The notes below the pieces were generated by a model. It searched no databases, was not told where the DNA came from, and saw nothing but the letters and a program-made list of their open reading frames with translations. A stretch of DNA of 64,000 bases from Branchiostoma floridae. Lineage: Eukaryota > Chordata > Leptocardii > Amphioxiformes > Branchiostomatidae. The stretch lies in contig NC_049994.1 in the NCBI RefSeq assembly GCF_000003815.2, positions 13,315,039-13,379,038 of the forward strand, written 5' to 3'. The position numbers were made by a program, and so were the translations under genes. Positions 39,101 to 49,249 of this stretch are shown piece by piece (position 1 is the stretch's first letter; the number at the start of each line of letters is the position of its first letter).

Positions 39101-39499
39101 AGAACATCTAGGTCATCGACCTTGCAAAAGTCAACAGCTCAAAGGTCCTCAGCGGTGAAAAACAAAATTTCAGACAAACAGATCATGGCGCATAAATAGT
39201 AACGACCTAGCTTACAATGTACTTTTAAAGATCTAGGTACTAAACAGCGAAAAATAAAGAAGAAAAAGCATATTTTGATTTTGAATAACACGTGCTGAGC
39301 AGCATACACAATCCATTTGTCACATAGATCATATTAATTATGATCAGCAGAATTCATACAGTCTAACATTTTATGGTCGGCATGAAGACTCTGTTTCTTA
39401 AGACTTACCAAACAGAGACGTAAGAAATGCCCCAGAACAAGACGCTGCCATCTGCTGCAGAGGCGTGATCCTAGTGGTGGTATGACCTCTCCTTGCCAT
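30183..39499 (-). CDS. SLC25A39/40: SLC25A39/SLC25A40-type mitochondrial carrier, 344 aa
   Basis: Exons: 39499-39409, 37073-37014, 35578-35460, 35014-34947, 34322-34198, 33827-33753, 33385-33287, 32631-32522, 32100-32019, 30990-30913 and 30310-30183. Phases agree and the total is 1035 nt. The three carrier signatures are present: [20 protein letters not shown] and [10 protein letters not shown]. Other blocks ([75 protein letters not shown]) are those of SLC25A39 and SLC25A40. In mammals these inner-membrane proteins import glutathione into mitochondria; I infer the same here. One lancelet gene probably stands for both vertebrate paralogues. The cysteine pattern of the first matrix loop is unusual (see findings). 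The ATG has good context (AACATGG). Confidence 0.93.
30351..30515. mobile_element. MITE with TA target duplication in the last SLC25 intron
   Basis: The ends GTACAATACTAAACTTTCTTCC and the complement of its right partner (GTACAATGCTAAACTTTCTTCC) differ at one position, and both sides are flanked by TA. The arms extend inward (gtcgccttcttcaggat / atcctgaagaaggcgac), making a 165-bp near-palindrome. Confidence 0.85.
33030..33118. repeat. Interspersed repeat tail
   Basis: An imperfect GGCTAGCCC/GGGCTAGCC-type motif is followed by gtaaacagccgaatgaataa and an AATAAA-rich end, as in the 3' ends of retroposed short elements. It lies in the SLC25 exon 7/8 intron. Confidence 0.45.
35643..36062. mobile_element. 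hAT-like non-autonomous element with TATCACCAG target duplication
   Basis: The ends carry GTGGTGCGTACCTAAA and, inverted, GTGGTATGTACCTAAA. The flanks share TATCACCAG (35634-35642 and 36063-36071), an 8-9 bp target duplication as in hAT elements. The interior is rich in CAGGTTCAGGTC and TCCGGAC words, partly palindromic. It lies in the SLC25 exon 2/3 intron. Confidence 0.8.
36178..36717. mobile_element. Long inverted-repeat element with poly-G core
   Basis: The left end, ggccatgttgatttgattat followed by atggatggcatcc, matches the complement of the right end, ggccacgttgatttgattat followed by atggatgacatcc. It is about 540 bp and contains a run of about 18 G near 36507 and A-rich tracts. It has no transposase; open frames across it are not protein-like. 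Confidence 0.8.
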
Positions 39500-40895
39500 G
39501 TTGGTCTCGTCTCTTCCAGTTGTTTACACAGGCTTGCTGCTATCTAAAAGTCCTCAACAACCACATTGCACACTTCTTAAGACGTCCAGTTGTCTTGGAC
39601 TTCCTTCCAAAGTCGTCTGTCCTTAGGAGAAGCTTTAAAACGTCCTTAATTTCATGGAAGATTCAGAAGTTTGCACGCACGTTTGCAACAAACCCTCTTT
39701 CGTCATGGATTACGCAAAGTTTCCCATCATGCAATGTTTGACCTCTGACCTAAAAGGGGTGTGACGGATTAAGGCGGGAAATTCAAATCTCCATTTCCAA
39801 GCAGATGTTGGGTATATCGGGCTTCTCTGAATATGGCACGATTCTGAGCCTTTGAATGACATTTTTACCTACACAAAAAAGTAGCGATATAGCACTGCAG
39901 TGTTTGACATTTTGCTTTATAGACTTACACATAGTCAGTATTTTTACATATACCTGAAATTATATATGGATATATCAATTTATTTACGTCATGAAAGATA
40001 TCAATACAATTGCAGCTATTGTCAGGTACCGTTTACAGCAATATAATGTTAAAGTAAAGACAGTAACCCTCAGTTGTGTTGTAGTAGTGCAATGCTGCAA
40101 TGCAACTTACAATATTCATAAATGTTCATCATCTGTTCACAACATACACAGAATCATATCAAGTATGGACTCGTTGACCTTTATAACAAAATCGAACAAA
40201 ACACAAGCTCAAGTTTTATTGATTTTCTGTTAAATATTTTGGCACTACATCTACTTCGGTAACATTATTACTTCCATGTCACAAAAACTGATATCCGATG
40301 TTAGTGATACATCACATATTGCACAAATTACTAGCGCTAATACTTACAGCAAAGTAATGTAGTTATCCAACTCATAACAACCTGTTGAGACGACTAACAA
40401 ATACAGCTAAGTAAATAGTAGAGAAGATTCATCCCTCAAGCTACCGACATCTTGCACACTGCAGTAGTCCCTCAGAAAGACATCTGGGGCCGCATAGTTC
40501 AAGTTTTGAACTTTTATTCGTAACATACAAAGAATCATATCAAGAATGGACCCATTGGCCTTTGTAACAAAATCGAACAATACAGCTAAGTATGTGGGCA
40601 TAAGAGCCCGGCCCATATCTTGTAAATTATGTATGTCAGAATCGCACGCGTATCAGCGTTTCCCCTACAATAATCGCAAGCGCTCGTGGAAAGCTAGTCT
40701 CTACCAGACTCCAGACTGGTGGAATAGGAATAGCGGGCTTTGGCCAAATTAGGAACAAAAGCCTAGGAGTGCTCTGTAAAAAGACTGACTGAAATCCCAT
40801 GGCAAATCATTTGTCCCTATTCTATCATATTCTTCTCTTTCTAGATTTTTTTTAATCCAGCTGACACGCGAAGAATAGCTGCAGGGACATCCCAA
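39500..40895. other. Region between the SLC25 start and the NHL gene stop
   Basis: No gene. The carrier promoter should lie in about 39500-39800, which includes TGACCTCTGACCT at 39740-39752 (complement AGGTCA-G-AGGTCA, a perfect DR1). At 40139-40205 and 40519-40590 a block of about 70 bp is duplicated (acagaatcatatcaagtatg type). AATAAA on minus near 40512-40517 could end the NHL transcript. Confidence 0.5.
39740..39752 (-). promoter_or_regulatory. Perfect DR1 nuclear-receptor element upstream of the SLC25 gene
   Basis: The complement reads AGGTCAGAGGTCA: two AGGTCA half-sites with a one-base spacer, the binding form for RXR heterodimers, HNF4 and COUP-TF. It lies 241 bp upstream of the carrier ATG. 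The word is seen directly; activity is inferred. Confidence 0.5.
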
Positions 40896-43800
40896 TCAGT
40901 AGTGTGGCAAAATGACAACACTATCATAGTCGACGAGAACCACCTGCCCATCAGGGCCCGTGGCAATAGCAGTGCCGACCATAGTAACCCCAGTGGTGAC
41001 GTCCCGGACAAACTCCCCCCGCCGCGTCAACATCTTCACTACGTTGCTTCCCGGGTAGGTAATGAGGATATACCCCGAGCTGGTGGCACAGATTCCACCC
41101 AGAGCCCACCGGCCTGGTACATCTACAGCAATTATCCCTTTAAACCTGAACAAGAAGCCTAGGGAGGAGTTGAAGACGTATACGTAGTCACTATGTACAG
41201 CAAAAATGCGTCCTTCGTCGTCAACAGAGACGGAATCAAAATGCCCGTTCTGCTCCAGATGAACCACGTGCAATACGGCGCCATCAGGCCGCAGAACGGC
41301 AATAGTTGACCATGTGTTGAACCCTGTAACGATAATGTTGTCGCTCCTTCTGTCTACGGCGATACCAAAGAACTTCAGGCCTGGCTCGTTTGCCGTGAAC
41401 CCGAGTTTGACACAACCGCACGCTGTGTACTGCATGATGAAATATCTATTCACGTCAATGACATGGCGGCCTATAACCCATAGATCTCCCTCAGAATCCA
41501 TGGTGATGTAATATGGATTCATTAACTGGTTTTCTGTACCGGAAATGACCGCGGGAAACATGCGCAGAAAGACGCCCGACATGCTGAAGACCTGGACCCG
41601 TTTGTTGTACACGTCAGTCACGAAAATCTCGTTGCTAGGCGACACGACGAGGTCGCTAGGCCAGTTGAACTCCCCGGGCCCTGATCCTCTTTGCCCGAAT
41701 GTGATTTTCCCAGCTATCGTTGCGGTACCTGCGCTTCCGTCTGGAAAAGAAAACGTTCAACAATACATGTAGACTCTATAGCTAAGCACTGATCGAAAAT
41801 TGCTCGGTATATATTCTAACTTTTATAAAGGGTTTCTGTTTCTTAGTAGTTCAATGTGTATTTATTGGTACTTTGGTGCACTTAATTCATGTGTAACCTT
41901 ATCAATATAAGGAACTTAATGCCGAGCTGTTTGTGGAAACTGGAAAAAAACATGGATACATAAAAATATACACAAATAATTTGTTCACCTTCTTTCGCAG
42001 AACCCAGCTCCTTTGAACAGTTGTGTGATTCCAAAAATATGTCCAACCTCAAGTCGTTTTCTCGTCTTTTGATTGGTGGAACCTGAGATGGGAACAATAA
42101 ACGTTAAAGAATCACTTTGTACAAACTATTTGTATTGCCCTAACCAAAGGTTCACAACTTTTTTGTGCCGAAACTATCTATCTTTAGCTAATTATAATTA
42201 CTTACACACTTAACATTCGTATTTAAACTGTGAAATAATGTATCATATGTTGAGATGCCCATCTAGTGATATGCTGTACTCACAGGGGCAGTACTTGTGT
42301 GTGTTTGATCTGTTTTTATTGCCATAAAGGAAGTCGTTGACAATGGCCTTGCAGGTTCAGTTGATGTCATTTCCGGATCCGGGTCGGTTTCAGCCACAGA
42401 GTCTCCCAAAGTGGCAGACATGTTTCTGGATGTTGCTGTCGTCAGTAGCTGCAAGAAGAGAACACATTGGATGATTACCAACTGACTATCTCCAGCCCTC
42501 ATGCATCTTGTAGGATGACATCAGGGACGAGGGGATACATGTATATAGACTTAGTCATGTTTCCCGCAACGCCCCAATGCGACATGGGGTAGTAGACATG
42601 TCCACTCAGCATATGCATGCCATGGCCGGCAGGAGAAAGGTACTTGTAACTGATAACCTCCTTCTCAGACTTCGGGAGCGTTAATTTTTATGACCATGGG
42701 GAAGGGCTGATTCGGGATTTTCAACATGGGCTGGGGCTCTCTATGCCGGGAAAGAGTTGCGATAAAACTCCATTTCCCAGCATAGAGCTAGAGATCCTTA
42801 GCCCATGTTGAAAATCGCGAATCAGAACTAAAAAAATGACAGAATAAACGCCGCCCCACCAGAAGTCTGTGAAGGAGGCTAGGCAGCTGATGAGGGGTTA
42901 CCGAAAAAGTGAGAAAACGTGAAGTTAGCAGTTCGCACAGAATCTAACTAATCATATGTATTTTCTAACCGGGAAAGCGGTGACGTCATCTTGCTTCTGA
43001 TGCCAGCTGGAGACGCTGAGCAGGAGGACGGCTCCTGCAATGATCAGCGTTACCATGGCGACCGTCGTCCTGGCAACGCAAGCGTGGTGAACGCGAGGAG
43101 TGGTGTGGCCGCGTTGATCACGTAGGGTGTTCCCCTCTTTGTCTCCATCATCTGTTAATGGGATGAATTTGAGGTGGAATTTGAAAATCTTGCTGGCAGC
43201 TGTATCAGATGTGTTTTCAGACACATGGATGGCATCTGCGTGCGCATCAAGTTTCGACCATTTTGAATTTAAAAAAAAAAAAGAAGTTTGCGACCACATT
43301 GTTAATTAATCGTACAAAGAAGCTACAATGTTAGTAAATACTAGTATGGTCGGTACGTTGCTATAAAAATCGGAAAACGGATACTATTGTCGTAGAAAGC
43401 CAAATTCAATTCCAAAGACAAGAAGAAAATGTAAAGAACAAATAAAGTATCTCCGGTTTGGCCTGGTATACAATCTTCTGTGTGTCGTCTGTTAAACCTT
43501 CTTGACCAGTTAGATTTGACTACTTTTTGCCCTACTTCGCAAACACGCATAATTTTTGTCTGCATAGATGATCTCATCCATATATTGCCTATCCATCAAT
43601 ATGCCATTAACTAATATACATGTTTTTGTGTGTATTTCAGTTGAAATAAAAATATCATCCCTACTGTACTTATGGTTTGATCGTTCGCTAATAAAAATTC
43701 AAATCAGTTCTTCTGTGATCCTGGTTCGAAGATTACTAAGCGTACCAGCGCACTGCTAATTGTGAATATGTATTTATGTATTTCATATTCATATTCAGCT

Positions 43801-46153
43801 TCAACATTTAGGCCGATTAGTCTGGGCTCTGGTGCCATTTGTTGTTGACAAACTAATGGCAGAAAAAATACGGCTACATCCAGACTACTTGGGCTACATC
43901 CAGGAAAATCTAACGTTGTCCTTATACCCCCTTTCAACTAGGACGGCGCTATCGCCGCGCTCTCTCTGCGACCTGAGATTTGACAGATCGCTCAACGAAT
44001 TTGATAGAAAATAAAGTTATCTTTTCACACTTTGTGTGTTTTGTTGTCTTCTCAGTCACACTTTTACGTTTTGTATGATATACCCAGTGTGAAAGCGAAG
44101 GTTACACACATCGTATTCAGGTGGCAGTGAGCTCGCGCAGTGCGATCACCGTCTAGTAGTGGAAAGGGGGCCTTAACGTTCCAGATGTGAAATACATATA
44201 AAAGTAAACGGAATGTACGAAGTTTTCCCACAAGACAAAACTAGAGTTCCACGAACACATACCTTTGCCAAATAAACCAGGTTTGTTATGTAGAATGATG
44301 TCTGTAGACATAAATGTGTTACTCATTACATTTTATTTTATATGCCCGGAGTTGGTTCATAACATTTCGCCATTGCTTATACAAATTAGATCCCTATTTA
44401 CATAATGATATTAAATTGTATCAAGCATCACTTAAGCTATCAGCATACCAAAAATCATGATGATCCTTTCATCCCTTCTTGACTTATTCTCTTTCAAAGT
44501 AGGAAACTAAACCGGCTCCTGCAGTTCAAGAAAAGACCTTACCGGACCCAAACATACACCTCTTACTCTCTGCCATCTTTCTCAGTTCCATATGTGTCAA
44601 GTTTGAAAGTCCTATCATGGAATGCAGTGGATTTATCAACTTTCCGCATTAATTATGCAAATTAGCTGTTAATTTATATAATTAGTATCTCATTATGTAA
44701 CTTTTTACTTAGGATATCTACATACCAAAAATCATGACGATCCGTCAACATGTTCATATTTTGCCATTAATTATGCAAAAGAGATCATCATCTGCATAAT
44801 TAATATGTATAGATATTTCTTTCTTTCTCAGCTACAAGTGTGACAAGTTTGAAAGTCCTATAAAGGAATGCAGTGGATTTACAAACTTTCCTAATTAGTT
44901 ATGCAAATTAGCTGTCGATTTGCATAATTAGAATTCCATCATGTAAGTCTTCCCTTTGGCTATCTACATAACAAAAATCATGACGATCCGTCAACACGTT
45001 TATATTTTCTCATTAATTATGCAAATGAGGTCATCATTTGCATAATTAATGTGCATTGATATTTCTCTCTTTCTCATCTATATATGTGACAAGTTTGAAA
45101 GTCCTATCATGAAATGCAGTGGATTTATCAACTTTCCTCATTAATTATGCAAATAAGTTACTGATTTGCATAATAAGTATTCCATAATGTACATTGTCAC
45201 TTGGGCTATCTACATACCAAAAATCGTGACGATCCATCAACACGTTCTCGAGTTATTCTCGTCCAAAGTTTGAAAGGAAATCGGCGACTGCAGTTCCAAA
45301 CAAGCCGCTAGGGGGTCCAAACTTGAAGTACTTACTCTCTGCCCCAAGGGCTACCTACCACTCAAAAATCATAACCACAGCATGTCCAGAACACGAGATA
45401 TCAAAAATTGAGGTTCTGCTGCAGTACCTTAGCAAGCCGCTAGTAGGCCCATTATCGAACTTGACCTTCGTTTTCCCGACCCCTATCCACCTACCAAATA
45501 TCATCGGGATCCATCCAAGGCTTCTCGAGTTATGCTGTTAACACACACACACACACACACACAGACAGATACACAGACCCACAAGCCTAAAACATAACCT
45601 TAGCCATTCTGGCAAAGGTAAATATAGACGTACTTTCACTGATGCTGTCTGAACTTGCAGGTATGTCATCGTTCCGTGCAGACGCGGTGCCACACCCCTG
45701 TAAATGTACGGCCTCGGCTTCTTCATAAACCTCTTCTGGACTCACAATAAAACTGGTTTCTGCGGTGGATTCTCCCGGGCCACAGATGGTGACGCTGAAA
45801 TCTTGTAGAGGAATACTCACAGCTTCTGGCACATGATAGACATGATCGGAGCTTAGAGAGTCCTCTCGGTGTGTCGGTGAAGTTTCGTCTCTGGTGTGTG
45901 AAGCATCTCGGCTCACAGACAAGTTGACAGCCTCTGGTTCCTCGTAAGGGTGGTCGAATTGCTGACGGTCGTGTGGCTGTTCTCCGCTGTTGGTAGAATG
46001 TTGAGCCGGTAGAATGATGACCTCTGGCTCGAGGTATACATGCTCACTACTTCCCGAAAACGTTTGCTGCTGATTCAGCCGATGACAGGCGACTTGAGGT
46101 CTTCTTTGACCCTGACACACTCGTCGGTTATCATCAGAAACGTCTGCTATCAT
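40896..46153 (-). CDS. Predicted type II membrane protein with YxxP tyrosine motifs and NHL propeller, 601 aa
   Basis: Exons are 46153-45634, 43151-42970, 42448-42284, 42082-41989 and 41740-40896 (stop). Phases 1, 0, 0, 1 agree and the total is 1806 nt. Residues 1-200 are hydrophilic and presumably cytosolic. They contain four spaced tyrosine motifs: YLEPEV (Y40), YEEPEA (Y70), YHVPEA (Y106) and YEEAEA (Y143). A helix at about 204-220 (VAMVTLIIAGAVLLLSV) follows a basic VHHACVAR. A Ser/Thr-rich stalk with N-glycosylation sites (NMS, NCS) leads to an NHL-type beta-propeller from about residue 321 (FGQRGSGPGEFNWPSDLVVS, IFVTDVYNKRVQVF). NHL propellers bind protein or RNA; being outside the membrane, ligand binding is the likelier role. 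No named orthologue is recognised. Confidence 0.85.
42688..42853. mobile_element. Short inverted-repeat element (MITE-like) in the NHL gene intron
   Basis: The arms ctgattcgggattttcaaca-tgggct (from 42717) and agcccatgttgaaaatcgcg-aatcag (to 42825) are inverted matches. Further inward, ctctatgccggga pairs with tcccagcatagag. The outer borders are approximate. Confidence 0.72.
44340..45300. repeat. Tandem array, period 246 bp
   Basis: atgcaaattagct-type starts lie at 44655, 44901 and 45147 (246 apart), with a decayed partial unit before them. Each unit holds aatcatgacgatcc and tttgaaagtccta words and many ATTAAT/TGCATAAT palindromic pieces. It lies in intron 1 of the NHL gene. Confidence 0.85.
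45330..45612 (+). repeat. Dispersed repeat, copy B, with AC microsatellite
   Basis: Homologous to 8160-8425 (gtccagaacacgagata, gacccctatccacctaccaa). It continues directly from the 246-bp array and ends in (AC)n at 45541-45563 and aacataacct, close to the donor of NHL exon 1. Confidence 0.75.
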
Positions 46154-49100
46154 CTTGAAGGACGTAAGGCGTAATGTTCAAGATACACTAAACATCGACC
46201 GTTTACAATACAAATGGACCACTGTACCACATAACGGTAATTGTCTGCTACCAGTGTCGGATATTAACGACTTATGTAAAAAGCGGAAGGTTTCCATGAC
46301 AGCATATACGATACGTCATCGCTAGGGATGTCGACGAAAGCAGCAATTCAACCCGGTTTTCATCTCTTGTCTTAGTTTCAGTGCACCTTAGAAATACGCT
46401 ACCCATCTACTTTTCCCAAATGAAGAATTATAGTTCATAAGATTTTTAAGCAAACGGTACAAGAAGTTGGCGCAAACACTTTATATATGCAGCTTCCTTA
46501 GAGTACTACATAACAGTAATTGTCTGCTGCCAGTGTCGGATATCAACAACTTATGTAAAAAGCGGAAGGTTTCCATGACAGCATATACGATACGTCATCG
46601 CGGTGGATGTCCGCGAATACAACAATTCAATGTGGTTACGTTTTCATCTCTTGTACGTTTCTACCGGTCGTGAAGAATTCACAGATAGTCTTGAACCTTG
46701 CCTTCTTAGTTTCACTACACCTTGATACAAGGAATCATATTCCTCCCAATTCATACCTGTAGTAGGAGTTATGACATCAAAATATGACATTTTCTGATTA
46801 CACCCGACAATGATAAACTTACACCGACTTCTCCTGTTATTTAACAACTCACAATCAAAATAGTTACTTCTGACTCGAAATTTACTATCGTCCGATAACT
46901 GTATCAATAGTTGAATATAACGTTACATTGTATTAAGATATCACCATTGTTGCTTTTACGGCCTTTTATAAAATGCCGCCAGTACCCGAACGTTAACTGG
47001 ATGCCGCGTTCAATGTGATGTCATCACCAGACAATATCAACTGAAACCGTTATTTATCTGGCGGCAAAATCTGGAGCAGAAAGTATGATCTTATTTTTCT
47101 GATATTCAAAACAGCAGTGTATATTTGGCGCAAATATTTGAGCAATACTATAAGAACATGATGTATTTTGCTGTTTTTGGACTCTACCAGGCTCATCGGA
47201 TCGGTGGTCTAACAGTAGAAATTGGACAAATAGAGGCAATGGTACGATAGAGGAGTCGGCCGGCCAGAGGAGTCATTTCCTTACCACTGTAGTGTATACT
47301 ATGTAGTGAGGTATTAGACTCCCGATCCGCGGAGTCTGGCAGAGGCTAGTTGGTTACATGGACATTTGTATTTCTATTTCTATGCGCTGAAGATACGTTA
47401 CTAGAATATGGACAGAAGAATTGTCTTCAATTCTGCTTCAACAACAAACCCCTTAGACTGGCAAGTAACTAGAAATGGAGAAAAGGATGGATTACTTTTA
47501 AAGTAAACACACACACGCAGAGCAGAGTATGGTAAAAGATGTTCCTTGTTTTTTTATCTCTCACAATCACATATTCAGATGAATTTGTACAATAGCAGGT
47601 ACGGTACATAGAATTGCCACATCCTGAGAGACAAGTGTTGCCTGGGCGCTGGGGACCAATCAGAACGGTTAGAAAAATACACTTCTGTTCCAGGTTACAA
47701 TCAGAATAATACCCCAAAGGCTCTGCCCTTGAGGCGTCGCCAAAAGAAATGTCACACTACGTTCAAGAATTACAAACAAGTACATACATAGATTTCTCTG
47801 GGCTGTCACTTGGGCTTAATATTTTCTTAAGGATACATATGGTAACCCCCGTCGTACAAATAGAACAATCCAGTCTGGTATGGAAGGGTACAATGCTATG
47901 GGGCAAACCATGTGTGTCGGGGGGGGGGGAGTGTAAATGTAACAGTATGCATAGACACTATCCATATTCCAGAAAGAATCAATGGAAAACACCACAAACC
48001 TAACAAAACAATGGTAGTAGAAAATCCACTCAAATGTAAGGGAATAATATTTATGGGCCAATCCTACCACCCCTTTAGTTATAATGGTAAAATCCAGACT
48101 TACTAAAGACTGGACTGTCCTGGGAACAAACCAATTTGAATATCTTGGTTTCACGGGGGTCAATTTGGGAAATTGTTATTCAATTCATTGGCTAATTCTT
48201 TAAACCACTTAACAGCTACATTGTTTCTGAGACAAGTGCTTTCTTGCACTTTGACAACAGTTCCTTATTCTTGTGCCTTTAGATAAGTGCTAAAGTGACC
48301 ACAACATTCACAAGTTTCAGTACCTTTCTGAACAGTAATGTTATCAATTTTCCAATTAAATCTATCACAGTGAGTGAAGACTTTACTGGGGAGGGGGTTA
48401 TAAAACAAAACGAAAATTTTGGACGTTTGTCTCGGAACAAATACAAGTGATTTTTAATTTCATTTGCTACACAATGTGTTTGAGACATCGACACACATTT
48501 AACAGCCATTACTGTGGCAATATTGTTTGCTAATATCAATTTTCTTCCTTCCCAGGTATATATTTTTACGAGGGAACGTGCGTGGTTAAACGTGCAGAGA
48601 TTCTTGGATGAGATCAAAAAGCCATACAAAAATACTTGAAAGACATCGTAACAGACTCTATAGTAGTGCTGCTCTTTCTAACAACCACCCCTTGATAAAA
48701 ATGGGGGAGTCCAATCTCTGCTACATTTACCACAGGGATTGTACCACCTGGTGGACAAACGGGGGTGCGGCTGCTTGACTGTAATAAGAATACACTACCC
48801 ATCTACTTTCTCCAAATGAAGAATTATAATTCATAAGATTTTGTAAGCATACAGTACAAAAAGTTGGCGTAGACACTTTATTTTTTACTCTCTTCTGCCA
48901 TCCAAGCCATAGCCAAATAAATACCAAATATATGCAACTTCCATTACATTCTATGCAATCTGTCATATTTTGTCATACAATACACACTATAATTAATATT
49001 TCAAAGTGCATTATGTACAAAGATTTGGAGTTGTTTCTATGTTGGCCTGGTACAGGCCCTTTATACACAACATCTGTACAGGTAGAACAAACACTGTCTT

Positions 49101-49249
49101 ACTGTCCCTGATGGAAAAATTCATTTAAAAAAAAACAAAAAAACGAAAACAAAACACTGCTGTACAAAATAGGAGGTGTCCCCAGTAAAGGGAACACTGG
49201 TTGAGAATCCCTCCAGAAGAGGGGGTGTAGCAGCAACTTGGAACAGCAG
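46154..49249. other. Intergenic region between the NHL gene and the EPC gene 3' end
   Basis: It contains the duplicated blocks noted above and otherwise no recognised gene. A minus-strand AATAAA at about 48878-48883 could end the EPC 3' UTR. The open frame 46644-46907 on minus matches nothing I recognise. Confidence 0.5.
46228..46650. repeat. Direct duplication upstream of the NHL gene, offset 279 bp
   Basis: The stretch from about 46228 (cataacggtaattgtctgct) recurs from 46507 (cataacagtaattgtctgct), including the identical gcggaaggtttccatgacag. The segment between the copies (about 46391-46500) recurs again at 48786-48945 (actacccatctacttt, gaagaattata). Confidence 0.82.

Noticed and set aside
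46644..46907. 87-codon minus-strand open frame upstream of the NHL gene
   Set aside because: No recognised domain or splice partner; part of it lies in a duplicated non-coding block.
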